Positions 47,823-60,853 are shown, numbered from the stretch's first letter. The stretch is 64,000 nucleotides of DNA from Tamarix chinensis (GCA_030549775.1 CM060180.1:30943090-31007089), one strand, 5' to 3'. The notes: generated by a model not told the origin, from the letters alone. Translations and numbers: made by a program.

Positions 47823-47846
47823 TGTGTGTGTGTGTGTGTGTGTGTA
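47823..47846. repeat. (GT)n microsatellite
   Basis: About 12 TG units within the older group-B LTR. Confidence 0.95.
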
Positions 47847-48293
47847 TACTTCTATATTATATTACATTGTACTTGCATGTTATTTAGTTATTCTCTTAGC
47901 TAACTTGTTACATATTTTAAATAAGGTTTCAATGATCTATGATGTACACCGTGATTAGATAACCTAGTGCATATTGAACATATTCAAGGTGTACATGGCA
48001 TGCATGGTGGGAAAGAATGAGAGTGGTGATTTTTGGATTACTATTTATTGCTAATGACTACTTTATAGATTTTGGTTGTATTAAAAATTTTATTTCTATT
48101 TTACATTCAATTAATTTTGTTGACTTTATTACACAATGATATTTCCTTTTAGCTTAAGATAATAATAAATTCTTTTAATAACACTAGGTGCGGTATGTTT
48201 TAGTATTGTAGTTAGCCTTAGTATTTAATGTGAGCGGGATCATGGTGCATACTTATACTAGGTGTGGTGACAATACCCTCAATATTGTTTCTT

Positions 48294-49242
48294 ATAATAC
48301 CTTATTTTTAGATACCTTAATCATAAACTAATAATTATGTGTAATTAGTTATAATAGTTGTGATAGGGTGTTTTGTATTAAGTATGTTAATTTTAGATAT
48401 AAATTTAATTAGTATAACATATGATATCATTTAGGTTGTTAGATTTATTCTAGGTTAGACACTAACCGATATCGGGTAGCCTTACTCCTGATAATTGGAT
48501 GTTTTAACCCCGGTTAATCTTTACAAATAATTACCCTTACCCTATATTAGATTCTGACCATACATAGCCCTACTCCTTTGTTTTTCTTGATGAGACCCTT
48601 CAAAACATACTCCTACACCATGCCTCCCCCTCCTCCATGTCTCCTTCTCCATGTTTTGATCTACTTTACCCTTCACACCATACCTCCCTCTCCTGTATGT
48701 TTCCCTCCCCATGTTTTGCTCTACTTTACCCTTCACGTCATACCTCCCTCTTCTCCATGTTTTGCTTTATTCTCCTCTTCATGCCACCATCCTATTTAAA
48801 CCCTCCTCCCCATTCCATTTTGTGTCATGCATCAACCCCAAGTGAAGCATGTGTTCTTCTCTTTCCTCTCGAGCCCCCTCAAGCTAGAGAAAAGCCTTGT
48901 AGATCACCACTGTTTCCCATTCTTTTTCACCAATTTTCTCCACAATGCACACCACCACTGATCACATTCCCCTAGCTCCATCCTCTTCCACTACTCCCTC
49001 ACCCCCACCTTCGACAACTCTTGCCAAAACCACCACCACACCATCGTTTATTCCCTCCGTTCCACCCCCTTTTGGCTTAGACCAAAAATGTTGCACATTA
49101 CCCCCACCACTGGCAATTTACGTCAAAGCACCTCCCTTGGCCATTTATATCAATCCCCACCCCTTGCTACACATACAACAGACAATCCCTTTACCTTATC
49201 TTCATCCTTCTTGACTGCAACTCACCCCTCCCAACAACACAT
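48294..49242 (+). mobile_element. group-B LTR, 5' part only
   Basis: The start TATAATACCTTATTTTTAGA continues with ataattatgtgtaattag, closely like the LTR at 43166. It is followed by a pyrimidine-rich tract (48600-49230). It is cut off at 49242 by a minus-strand group-A LTR and does not resume beyond it. Open frames in this tract are compositional. Confidence 0.7.
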
Positions 49243-49324
49243 TGTAGCACCCCGATTGTTACTACTGAAAAATTTCGTTTTACCACGAAAGTATATGAGT
49301 AAAATATTGGGCTTTACTACCATA

Positions 49325-49365
49325 ATTGACATAAGTCCGGTTTGTTCAGCCATCTTTACATCAAT
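49325..49365 (-). other. stem-loop near the LTR 3' end
   Basis: On the minus strand ATTGATGTA pairs with TATGTCAAT (nine pairs, two of them G-T) around a 23-nt loop, after GCCTTGTG. The position, 82 bp from the LTR end, is the same as in the other copies, but the stem sequence differs. Confidence 0.55.
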
Positions 49366-49879
49366 CACAAGGCTAAAATCATTTATAGTAACACAAGAAA
49401 ATTAGAAGCGGAAAATACATTTATAATATAATATGAGTTTGGAGCTTAACTCCGAATTAAAACAACTAAAATATAAAATAAGGGATACCATGGATCAAGA
49501 TTCCAAAAGGTATCTAGGTAAATACAACTATAAGATAACATTACTCTTCATCTAAACACCATTACAGATAAAAGGTCATTCATCCCAAGATATCACATTT
49601 TAAGTAACATAATTATCTAGATGATCTTCTGAGACCTGCACACAAGAATCAGGGTCTTTTGCTCGTGGGAATGAGCAACACCCACAAAAAGGATAGTCAG
49701 TATGCTACGTACTGAGTAAGGTAACAATACTATCTAATCAAAGATATAGATAACACATGCATTCACCACAGGTGATAAGTACACATTAAAACCAATGATA
49801 CATCTTATAAGATAAATATTGATCCAGGCCTATTTAATACATATAACCATTTTCATTCTTTTATATACATTGAGTTCAA

Positions 49880-50360
49880 GAACCCCATTATTCTTAAACT
49901 AGTGGAACAGTCTGAAGCACCTCCTTAGAAAAACACACCTAAGCTACTATTATCATTCGATGGAATGGATATGAAAACATTAACTTCTTAGGGTAAAATG
50001 CTCCCGATCCACTATTATCTTCAATGGAATGGATATATATAAAAACATCACCTTGGTGTTGACTCGCATACTCTTACACTTTAAGTCATTAATGTCTTAT
50101 CCATTGGTTATACTATTATATTTTCATTCAAATGAGTAGGGGCTCCATTATTTTTAATCTGGTGGAATGGATTGAAACACTTTCTAGTGGCAAAATGCTC
50201 CCAAGCCACTATTATCTCTAGTAGAATGGATATTTAAAAGCATCATCTTCTTGGGGAAAAACGATCCTGAGTCACTATTATCTTTGGTAGAATGGATATA
50301 TAAACACATCATCTTCTCAGGGTAGAATCCTCTCGAGCCACTATTATCTTTAGTGGAATG
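49880..50360. repeat. diverged 56-66-bp tandem repeat (CCACTATTATC core)
   Basis: Units begin (c)cactattatct..agtggaatgg and recur at 50216, 50272 and 50338, with weaker ones from 49885. This is the minus-strand counterpart of the 54-bp repeat at 41186-41663, whose complement core is CCACTATTATAGCCGGTGG. Confidence 0.8.
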
Positions 50361-51229
50361 GATATATAAAAACATCACCTTGTCCCTACTCACATGCTCT
50401 TTCACTTAAAATAATTAGTATCTTATTCATGGTTGATTCATAGGCATTGAAGTCATTGAGGTAGATAAACACATAACACAAGTCAAGCTCCTTAATTTCC
50501 TTCAACCCAAATTCCACACTCCTAACATCATTCTCTTATATTGATTATTCAACTACCAAATATAGTATATCATTCTTATCGATATCGTATCCAAAATTTA
50601 AGGCCTAACCTCCACGCGTATACATACAATAATAATCTTATCCCAAAGTACTACTCACAGAATTTTCAAAACCCTAATTTTACAAGTTAGTCATTATTCT
50701 TCCCATAAGACTCATATGATTACCAAATTTAATATAGATCCCTATAATGCCAACATTATAAATATATATCCAAGTTGTGGGTTAACTACAGGGTCTTACA
50801 CATGGAATGCTAAGATTATCATTTTAGATCACCATTCCCTAATTAGATCATTATCTCATTTTGAAGGACCTAAGACAAACAATAACCCTTCCAAAACATT
50901 TTTCATGATATCATTATCATATTTTAATCCACTTAACACATTACAATACCAAAAATTTTCTTATTATTCCATAATGACCAAAATACTATTAAGGATAACC
51001 AATAGCTTTTATTTTATATATTCTTATACGTTCAACAACTATTATTTTTCCAAAACTATCATTTGTCATCATACCTCATAAATATGCTTATGTCAACTTA
51101 TCATAACTTATTTAGCCTATATTTTAAGCCATAACATATATTCCTCACAAATACATCATTACCATAATAAAATTATATCCATATCTCTTACTAAATTGCC
51201 CGTCTCCTTTGTTATAATTTACTAAATTG

Positions 51230-52010
51230 TCCATTTAATTGGATAAATTATCAAAATTCTCTTCTTCATTATCATAATTACCAATTTTCCCTTTAGTTGG
51301 TTAAATTACCAAATTACCCTTCTACATTATCTTAATTACCAATTTGCCCTTAGGTTGGTTAAATTACCAAATTGCCCTTCTCTTCCAAATTTACCATAAT
51401 ACTCCTCTTACTTACAAATTATTATTTTACCCTTTACTTACAAAATTACCATTCTACCCTTTACTCACAAAATTATTATTTTACCCTTTACTTACAAAAT
51501 TACCATTCTACCCTTTACTCACAAAATTATCATTTTATCCTTTTTCTTACAAAACTACCATTTTATCATTTTTCTTACAAAATTACCTTTTTCTCCTTTT
51601 ACTTATAAAATTACCATTTTGTCCTTTACATACAAAATTACCATTTTTCCCTTTAATTACAAAATTACCACTTTTCCCTTTAATTACAAAATTACCATTT
51701 TATCCCTTTAATTATGAAATGACCAATTTTTCCTTTAATTATAAAATTACCATTTTACCCTTGAATTACAAAATTACTGTTTTTCCCTTTAATTACAAAA
51801 ATACCATTTTCCCTTGAATTATAAAATTACCATTTTACCCTTTACTTCCAAAATTACCAATTTACCCTTTTTACTTGTAATTTACCATTTTGCCCTTACC
51901 TCCAAAATTACCATTTTACCCCTTACTTTTAAAATTACCATTTTACCCTTTACTTCCAAAATTACCAATTTTTCTTTTTTACTTATAATTTACCATTTTG
52001 CCCCTTATTA
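51230..52010. repeat. 27-bp minisatellite, roughly 29 units
   Basis: The unit is like AAATTACCATTTTACCCTTT plus acttaca. It is regular at 51400-51560 and looser elsewhere. Open frames of repeated 9-residue units arise from it and are not genes. The array is not seen in the other LTR copies. Confidence 0.9.
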
Positions 52011-54197
52011 CACCACTTATATTAAATTATTATCGCTACATGAAATATTAATATTAATATTAATACCCCATTCTCATTATCCAACTCCACAACGATTGTA
52101 TTTAACATAATACTCATTAGCACCCACACATAATAGTCCACAGTCTTACACAAGACATATTACTGAAATACCCCTAGGGCTCACAATAATATTAACCATG
52201 CGTTAATAATCACAATAGCATAATACAACGTGGATAAATACTTAACATTTTCATTATTAACCAAACTCTTACCTTAAGCAATATTTGCATACCTAGCATA
52301 TAATCTAACATGCTTCCTTTTTATCAATGAACACAAGAAACTACATATATTTTATTAAACAACATATATCAAGCATAATAATATATTAAAAAGCCTAATG
52401 TGCTAACATATGTTTATCCATGCGTTTAAGTGGGGTTTAATGATTACCTTAATTCCCGTAAAAGTGAACCTTACCGGTATTTCAGTTAAATATTCAAGTT
52501 TTGATTAGCAAAACCAATACCTAAAAATGATATCAATATTTATTATATTAGAAATAAGAAAAACCAAGCATAAGACTTATAACACTTAAATAATCAAATA
52601 CTTAACTTAAAATATTATTTTACCTTAAATTCATTAACTAAATAAACTAAGAAATGCAACAACTCATCTTGCTCATGTAGCATGAGCTACATGCAAAGAA
52701 ATGAGGGGGAGAGGCTTGAGATGGCAAGAATGGGAGGAGGGAGTGGTGTTTTTGGGTTAGGGATTTGGGGCTAGGAAAGAAGGTGGATGGGGGAGGATTT
52801 AGGGCAAAGGAAGGGTGTAGAGGTGAAGAGGGGGTGTAGGCGGTGGTCAGGGATGGGTCGACGGCAGCTAAGGGCGGTGGTGGCAGCGACAGCGAGGCTG
52901 GGAAGGTGGTTGCTGAGGTGGATGGGACTGAGAAGGAAGGAAAATGGAAGGAGAAAATGAAGGCTTGTAGGTGGTTGTTTCAGCCAAAGGGGGTGTGGGG
53001 GTGGTTGTAGGGGTTGGTTTGCTGGCTCAGGTGGCAGTAGAGGCGGTGGGACGGATGCAGAAGAAGGAGGTGCAGGGTGGTTGCCTAGAAGGGAGGAAAA
53101 GAAGAGAAAAAGAAGAGGGGAGGAAGGAGGAGACTACAGGGTGGCTCGAGGGGTGGTGTGGTGGTGCGGGGGTGAGGTAGAGGGTGGCAGGGGGTCGTGC
53201 AAGTGGCTAGTGCAGTAGTGTTAGCGGCAGAACGGGGGCGGTGGAACAAAACCGGGGCAAGATGGGAAGAGAAGAAAGGAAGGAAAAGAAGGTCAAGGAA
53301 GGGTATGGGAGGCTCGAAAATGGTAGAATGAGGCAGGGAGGGAAGAAGAAAAAGAAGAGGAAGAGAAAGGAGGGGATAGGGGCTCAGTAGGGCGGCGACC
53401 GGGTGGTAGGGGCATGGGAATGGCAGGGAGAGGCAGGGGGAAAAGAGGGGTATGGGCAAGGAGAGGGAGAGGTGGTGGGGCCAAGATGGGGTAGGAAAAA
53501 TGGCGAGACTGAGAGAGAGAGAGAGAGACAGAGAGGGAGATTAGTAGGGGGAGGAGGGTTGCAAGTAGGGTGGCTAGAGGTGGCGGAGGTGGTCGGGTAC
53601 AGTGTTGAAGAAAGGAAGAAGAAGAAAGAAGGGATGGGGAGGCTGGTGCAAGCGTGCAGGTCAGGCGAAGTGAAGAGGAGAGTGGGTTGAGCCGGTTGGG
53701 GAAGAAGGAAGGAAAGAAAGGAAGGGAGGATGGGCTGGGCAAGCGTCACACGCAGGAGAAAGAAAGGGAGGAGAGGGAGGGGGGTTGCAGCCCAGGCGCA
53801 AAGGGGGAAGGCAGGCTGGGGTGCCGGCGGCCCAAGGGAAGAAAAAAGGAAAAAGAAAGAAAGGAGAAAATTGAGAAGGAAAAGGGAAAAAAAGGAAAAA
53901 GGAAAGGAAAAATGGGAAAGCATAAAATAATTTAATTTATAAAATAATAAAATGAAATATTTTTGGGTAATAAATTTATTTAATAAGTTAATTTAATATA
54001 GTTAAATATATGGGTTTAAAAGGATAATTTTAGTAAAATAATGGTTTGAAAAATTATTTAAATAAAAAGAGTATGATAAAATAACAAAATATTTATTTTA
54101 ATTTATTAGATATTTATATCCAATTTTATGTACTCAAAAATCTATAAAATAATTAAATTAAACATATTTAAAGGCTAATTTATCCTAAATAAAAGTT

Positions 54198-55651
54198 TTT
54201 TTGGTAAGTAAGTAATTTTATTACTACCAAAATGGAAATATGTACAAGATAGACTAGACCACCAAGGAATCTATACAATTTTTCCAGGGGTCATACTTGT
54301 TGCCATAATGAGCAGCAAAGATTCTACTGGAAGCCTCAAAACAAATAGACTTAAGCAGTTCATGAGGATGACTAGAAATGTTCCTAAAAATTCTATTATT
54401 CCTCTCACGCCAAACTAAGCTAGTAAAAGTAACAAATAAAGCTCTAAGTACATCCTTCTTCTTTTTGCACTGTTTTGTGTTTTTAGCTAGAACCTTTAGT
54501 TCTGATTCCCATGTTTGGGCATGGTCTCTTCTCTGAAATGAGGTTTTGATTTTCATCTAGATGTTGTGGCTATATGGGCATTTAAACATTAGATGCTCAA
54601 TATCCTCCACCTTCCCTGTTCTACAAAGAGTGCATTCAGTTGCTTCAACAAGGTCCAGCTGTTTCAATCTTGCTTTGGTCATCAACTTGTTTTGGATAGC
54701 TAGCCAGGTAATAAATTGGTATTTAGGAGCTACTATGCCACACCAAGGAATTGTCCACCACCAAGCTTTCTCCCCATGAGGTCTTGTGAGTTCATATATT
54801 TGTTTGATACTATATGATCCATCCTTCATGAGTTTAGGCAGAATCTGAGAGCTAGAAAATAAGGCCTGAAAGTGAGGTCTTAATTTGAGGATTTGCTGTA
54901 AGTACCAAGAGCATTTTTTAGTTGAATTGAATAACCACACAGATTGGGAGCCTAGGTAGATGGTATGAACCCATTTGACCTATAGGAGTTTTCCCATAGC
55001 TACTCTATTCCAGTGATATATATCAATAAAGCCAAGCCCTCCTTCCTTTCTGGGTAAACAGACCTGTTTCCAAGCAACTAGAGCTTTCCTTGATGAATTT
55101 ATTTTCCCAGTCCATAAAAATTGCCTACACATGCTTTCAATTTGTATAATCAGCTTCTTTGGTAGAATAAAGATCTGAGACCAATAGAGTTGAAAGATGA
55201 AAATAATAGATTTCAGTAGCTAAGCTCTACTAGCATAAGATAATAGGTGGGAATGCCAGCCGGTGATTTTCTTTGCTATTTTTTGAATCATCCCTTGCAA
55301 CTGTCCTGTTGTGAGTCTTGCAGTAGATAGGGGCACCCCTAAATATGAGAATGGGAAAGTACCCTCAGAGAAGTTTGTGTGGTGCAAGATGTGAGATCTA
55401 GTATTTGCGTCCACACCCCCAAAATATATGTTGCTTTTTTGGGGGTTTATAAGAAGTCTAGATCTCTCAGAGAAGTCTTGTATCACCTTGATGAGACAAT
55501 TAATAGATTTCAACTCTCCTCTACAAAAGAGAAGCATGTCATCTGCAAAAGTAAGGTTTATAATCTTCAACTTTTTGCATTTGGGGTGTCCATGGAAATC
55601 CTTATCCTGCCATAGGAGTTTGAGTGACCTTGTGAGGTATTCGGTCATCAA
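54198..55651 (-). mobile_element. 5'-truncated LINE with an 11-bp target duplication
   Basis: Flanked by AAATAAAAGTT at 54187-54197 and 55652-55662. The 3' end on the left shows a short T-run, a remnant of the poly-A tail. It starts inside the reverse-transcriptase domain, a usual 5' truncation. It lies in the AT-rich end of the group-A LTR and is therefore younger than that LTR. Confidence 0.9.
54254..55651 (-). pseudogene. LINE ORF2 fragment: end of reverse transcriptase plus zf-RVT
   Basis: From the right: LTFADDMLLFCRGE (intact FADD catalytic box), PFSYLGVPLS and KITGWHSHLLSYASRA (55220-55651). FLWTGKINSSRKALVAWKQV and the KEGGLGF segment follow (near 55030-55110), then zf-RVT at 54557-54940 (WTIPWCGIVAPKYQFITWLA, CTLCRTGK, EDIEHLMFKCPYS). 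The tail LVWRERNNRIFRN is at 54254-54556. Stops separate these parts. It is a different LINE copy from 6183-8800, closer to its source in the FADD box, and cannot function without the endonuclease and the front of RT. Confidence 0.88.
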
Positions 55652-55703
55652 AAATAAAAGTTATTTATTAAATTATAGGCTTTTAAAATTTTGGGGGATT
55701 ACA

Positions 55704-57497
55704 TCATAAATATCACATAATGTATAAACACCTCTAAATTTCATGCTTAACCACTTTTCCTTTAAGTTCTAGTTACCCAAGAAAACCTTAATGTCAACCT
55801 AGAAATCCAGTAAGGCAAACCTATGTCTAATGATTCACACTTATACTCATTAGATAATAAATGACAAATATGCCATTAAAACCCTAATTACCACAATATT
55901 ATCCATTTTAGATGCTAAAATTTATTTTCATTAACTATTTTTCATAAAGAGGAAACGATAGAATAATTTGAAACACATTAGCATGCAAGTAAAGTCTAGG
56001 ATATGGAAAATTGCTATTTAAGCCATGTACATAAATAAGCACATAAAAAACTAACATGCATTCTAACTTATCATAACTCACATGCTTTCATACTTAACAT
56101 CATATAATACATACTAGACATACATGTTGGAAAATAGAAGTATGTCACACTCAAAAGATAGTCCTACCCCTAAGGTATAAGATTAATAATCATGTGGAAA
56201 TAAGCTTAAACATTCTCAAATCTATCATGTTATACATTGACATCCTCATTCATCATGTATAATTAATTCACATCATTAAACATTTTATATCTAGTTTTTG
56301 GACACATAATATTATAAATAATTTAACATGCTCAAGGCACATTACTTCATGATAGCATTATTAGGTAAATAAATACAACATGGTAAGACATGGTTAAGTA
56401 AATAAATACAACATAGCACAATAAAACCCTAATATGCTATCATGCAATTTTTACATTTTAGTAGAGCATATGGTTACCTTTTAATTCCAACAAAAATAGC
56501 AAAATACATGAAATAAGACACCACACCCCAGACTCTACTAATACCCTTCTCCACCTATATACAAAGACAAACCGAAAAATATTAGAAACCAAATAAATAG
56601 GTAACATCTATTAACCATTAAAACTAAAAAAAAACTAAATGTGAACTATTGTGTTGCTAGGTGAGTTGCGTGGAAGACTCACGCAAGCAAGGGGCCTAGA
56701 ATGTGATAAAATAACATTAAGGAGGATACATAAGCTATACACCATGTATGGGCTTGGTTATTCAAGGCCTGAATGTTTTACAAGCCATGTTACATTGGAA
56801 GGTGACATTGTGGACATTGTGTGGGGTTCATATGGCAAATGGGGTGGAGTTGCATGGGAGACTCATGCACAGGAGGGGTGGTTTGTGTTGGGGTTTCAGG
56901 TAGGTGTAAGGGGGCATTATGAGGTTAGGGAAAATGTGATGGTTTTGTGAGAAATAGAAGGATGCATGAGATGGTGTTGTGTGAAAGATGGTGGTTGTGA
57001 TGCGGCTATGGATGAAAAATGGTGGACCATAAGTAGGGGAATGTAGAGGGGAGATAAGAAGGAGAGGATAGAGCTTGGTTTAGGGTGGAAAATAAGAGAA
57101 AATGAAAATGGATGGGGAAAGAACTAGGGGATGGGTTGCATGCATAGGAGAAAGGGTGAGGGAGGTCAGGGTAGGTGTGTAAGACAAGCATAGTCAGTGG
57201 AAAAGGGGGAGTTGTATGAAAATTAGGAGGGTAGGTAGGTTGAGTATGGTTTGAGGATTTAGTGGTATTAGTAACACAAAATTGAGAGGTGCAACTGTTT
57301 AGGGTGAGGGGTGAGGTAAGGTCAGAAGAAAAAAGGAAAAATGTTAGGATAAAATGTTTAACTGATGGTTAGGGTTAATAATAAGGGTTAAAATTTAAGG
57401 ATTAAAAGAGATACATAAGCCAATATTTAGGGTTAAATCTTAGATAAAAGGCTAAACACCTGAAAGAAAAGGGTTATAGAATGTTAGGGGTGTTATA
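55704..57497 (-). mobile_element. group-B-like LTR, minus strand, 5' part only
   Basis: The right edge ..gttaGGGGTGTTATA (to 57497) is the complement of an LTR start. Moving left come a purine-rich tract (56860-57340) and AT-rich middle text resembling the group-B middle. The 3' half is missing where the group-A LTR ends at 55703. Orientation is opposite to the group-B piece on the other side (48294-49242). Confidence 0.55.
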
Positions 57498-57671
57498 TGT
57501 ACTTGTTTGAGCCTCAAAAGAAGCTTTTGTTTTGCTAAAATCTTCATACCTTGTTCCGACATGTGGCTTAGTTTTTTATGCCACATTATCATAAATTTTT
57601 TTTTACAAAAATTGCTAATGCAACAATTATATCTACATCTTATAATGTTTCCCCTTTAAGCATGTACAAAT
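57498..57671 (-). pseudogene. copia pre-integrase fragment, left piece
   Basis: The minus strand reads ENLYMLKGETL and, further left, LSHMSEQGMKILAKQKLLL. This is the GAG_pre-integrase motif of copia elements (..LGHMSE.G). It continues the frame of the right piece at 61672-62240, from which it is separated by a 4-kb LTR. Same copia family as 22104-23370. Confidence 0.7.
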
Positions 57672-57752
57672 TTTCCGTAACACTCTCAAAAATCACAATT
57701 GAAAATAAATCATTTAATCAAAACTATACACCAAGACAGGGGTGTTACCGCA

Positions 57753-57797
57753 GTGATCAGCACAAGCCTGGTCCCCGACCAGTCTCACACCAACCAC
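57753..57797 (-). other. stem-loop near the LTR 3' end
   Basis: On the minus strand GTGGTTGGTG and TGCTGATCAC pair over ten positions, five of them G-T, around a 25-nt loop, after GCCTT and before TGCGGTAACACCCC. It lies 77 bp from the LTR end. Confidence 0.45.
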
Positions 57798-58321
57798 AAG
57801 GCTAAAAATTTCACAAGTAATAAAATTTATTAGGACATAAAATCATAATGATTCGAATAATTCATAATTTAAAGGGAAATTAGAGTGCACAATTAAAGAG
57901 TTATTACAAAAACTGAAAACTGATTTGGAGTCAAAGCCTCGAAGGGGAAAACAGAACAAACAACAAAAAAGAGTAAGATAGGAAAAGATGAGTTTGGACA
58001 ACACTCGCTCTTAGGCCCTATGCCAAGTCTAACAACTCATCACTCAGCCCCGCCTAATGCATAGAATACATCATAGGCATGAAACACAACATCTCCTACC
58101 TACACCAACTTAGAAGAGGTCATTGCTCGTAGGAATGAGTAGCACCCATGAAACGGGTGATCAATACGCTATGTAATGAGTAAGGTAACCATATGGATAA
58201 GGCCATGCTAGTAAAGACAAATAATAAGGCACATAATACTTAATTCAGGTTCATAACATCATTCGAGACATAAGCCATTATTTCCGTCTTACATATTTCC
58301 CAACTTATTTTCCACGTGAGT

Positions 58322-58640
58322 ATGGGGACCCCACTATTATAGTCGGAGGACTAAAAAACACTCCTGGACAAAATACACCTAACCACTATTATAGCTGGTG
58401 GACCGGATATCACTCCAGGACAAAGCACACCTGACCACTATTATAACTAATGGACCAAAAATTATCCTCACTTGGCCTTGACTCACACGGTGTTCTAGTG
58501 TAAGTAGTTAATATCTTTTCCTTGATTTATTTCTATATAAAGTTTGGTTTATTGAGCTCAAGACCTGAACACTATTATAATCGATAGACCAGATATCAAT
58601 CCATAGGGAATAATGTACCTGACCACTATTATAGTCGGTA
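58322..58640. repeat. 52-bp tandem repeat (CCACTATTATAG core)
   Basis: Units starting ccactattatag.(t/c)ggtggacc lie at about 58330, 58382 and 58434 with a 52-bp period. More diverged units lie near 58570 and 58624. Equivalent to the 54-bp repeat at 41186 in opposite orientation. Confidence 0.85.
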
Positions 58641-59847
58641 GACCAGAAATTATCCTCACTAGGCCCAACTTGATAATCTTTTACTTTAATTGTTTAGTGT
58701 TATACTCGTATGTTATTCCACACATAACCCCGATAAGACATGCATGACTCACTTGGATTCCCATTCTCACCCCTTTATCCTAATTCTCCTAAAAAGCCAT
58801 GTCTTATATATTGAGGCCTTTACACACCCTAGGACACCAAGACTTCTTCCTCACCTTTTTCCCCACTCACCCTGAGAAACCTAAACTCTTATGCACGTGG
58901 ATCAAGGCCCACTCCCCATAACTTCATTTCAAATGACTATCGCCCTCTAGGGTTTCCCTTAGTTACCCTAATCTGGCCTATGTAGCCTCGCTTATCCCTA
59001 TCCTACACCGCCTATGCTCCTCTTTACTACCAAAACTACCACTCCACTCAAACCACACCCAACATCAAAACTTCACTACCCATCTTCCACATGTGACCAT
59101 GAAAACCTTAGTTCATCCCCTAAATCCTAGTATTCTCCTTTATTTTATATCATCCCCTCATCATCTAAACACCTTTCCACTTGACTCACTCCCCCTCCAT
59201 ATGACACCCTTCCATTATTATTCCACACTCTAATCGTTTCCATTAATTTCCCCTTCCTCGTACACTTCTCCCACTTAGGGTTTTCTCACAAACCCTAGCT
59301 AAATCCCTCATGCACCCTTATGCCAACCCACGTACTATTTTTCACATATGGACTATAATTACCCCCGACTACTCTTCCCTCACCTTACTTAACCCTCAAG
59401 TAAACTTTTTCCACATAAAGGTCATCCTCATGCAAAGACTAACCATCACATACAAGCCTTACGCTCCCTATGCAAGATTTATTCCATCCTCTTATTTTAT
59501 TCATATTATCCTTTTATTTATCCACCCATAAGTCATGAGATATATAAGCCTTTCTCACTTCCCTCTTATCACTCTCCTTTTTTTACTTCTCTTATTTCCC
59601 CACAACCTCATCTTACTACTTAGGGGATCCAGGTATGCATGTCATATAGGGAAACCATACATAAGCACAATGCAAGTACAAGTTACAATACCATATTACA
59701 CATGCCATGGAAACACATATAACTTACCTTAGCTCCATGCTTAGTAAGATGCACTACAAATGTATAGTTTATACCATATAAAGTACACACATATAACCAA
59801 CACACATAATACATAATACACATATTAGGCCTTCGCCATATCCTTGC

Positions 59848-59909
59848 CTAAAACAACACCGAGCTTAGAGCACGCTGTTACGCCTCCTTAGGTATTAGAC
59901 TTGGTTCAC
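59848..59909 (-). other. 62-nt exon-like conserved block, minus-strand LTR copy
   Basis: On the minus strand the block follows cctccttatAG and ends TTTTAG|GCAAGGA (GC in place of the GT donor). It shares length and several words with 39863-39924. Confidence 0.5.
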
Positions 59910-60853
59910 CTATAAGGAGGAAACACTCGGGTTAATTTTCCTCTTATTACTTTCATTAGCCCTTAATTTATTTTTAGGAAGAACTAGTATTAATGATGAT
60001 AATAGTAATAGTCTTAGTAGTATTACTAAGGGTATTATCATTAAAGTGACTAACAAATATATTAGTGGTGGTATTAACCAAAATAGGGCTATTAGTAGTG
60101 ATGATGATAATGGCAGAATAATAATAATAGTCATAGTAATAATAATAATAACAATAATTATAATACTAATATGAATAAGGCTAAAATAATAATTATACCA
60201 AAATGATTTATACATAAGTGTTAGCAAGGGTTAGGGCACAACTTAAGTGAGCTAGGGTGGTGGCGGCGACGGTGCACGACAACAGCAGTGGTGGAAGTGG
60301 TGGTTGTTTTGGAAGAGTTAGGCTTTGGGGTTGGAAGAGAGGGCGGGAGGTGGTGGTTGTAAGGTGGTGGAATCTCTAGACTAAGAGCGTTGTAGTAGTG
60401 CTGGTGGTGCAACAAGGTGGTGTTGCATGTGGTGGTGGCTATGGTGGCCAAGAGTGGTGGAGAAGGATGGAGAAGGAGGGAGAAGGAAGGAGAGGGAGAA
60501 AGGGAAAATTAAGGGAAAGGGGAAGGTAGAGGAGGGTCTTCTAGGTTGATTAGGTAGCAGTGGAGGTGGTGATTTTGGCGGAGGACGCAACACAGGACAT
60601 CGAGAGAGATAGGGATGAGTGCAAAGGGTAGCTCAAGATGTGCACTTTGTACGATCAGGGTGAGTAGAGTAGGGGGATTTAAGGGTGGTGAGTGGCTTGT
60701 TTTGGTGGAGGGTGATGTAGGGAAGGGGTTGGGTGGTGTTTTGGATTGTGGTGTTGCATGATAGCTGTTATGGCAACGTCTAAAGGCATGGCGGGGAGAA
60801 GGGTTAGATTTTTTTGGGCAGAGCAAAGGAGGAGAATGGGGGCATTAAGGGGG

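Larger units (their letters stand above)
42808..48293 (+). mobile_element. group-B LTR, split by a younger group-B LTR
   Basis: Starts TGTAATACCTCATATTTGG (42808-43165) and resumes at 46306. The part 47230-48293 matches the inner LTR's 3' third by eye (ac.aataattaaag, the minisatellite zone, GCCTTAGTAT..ATACTAGGTGTGGTGACAAT). The last 45 bp or so before the expected end are missing where the next LTR begins. A repeat of about 86 bp (two units, 47505-47690) lies in the usual minisatellite position. The middle part 46306-47230 is not clearly assignable. Confidence 0.5.
49243..55703 (-). mobile_element. group-A LTR, minus strand, about 5.0 kb without the LINE inside it
   Basis: The left edge TGTAGCACCCC..tactGAAAAATTTCG matches the complement of the LTR end at 42351. 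The right edge ATTTTGGGGGATTACA matches the complement of the LTR start. Between them lie the terminal stem-loop, a 56-66-bp repeat, a 27-bp minisatellite, a purine-rich tract (52680-53930, the complement of the pyrimidine tract) and an AT-rich end holding a LINE. Flanking 5-mers (CACAT and TCATA) do not match. Confidence 0.75.

Noticed and set aside
51344..51817. A 157-aa protein of 9-residue repeats
   Set aside because: Produced by the 27-bp minisatellite, with overlapping repeat frames in another phase.
53085..53935. Ser/Pro/Leu-rich and Glu/Lys/Gly-rich open frames (up to 179 aa)
   Set aside because: Same purine-rich LTR tract read in several frames on both strands; no domain and no conservation of the frames between copies.
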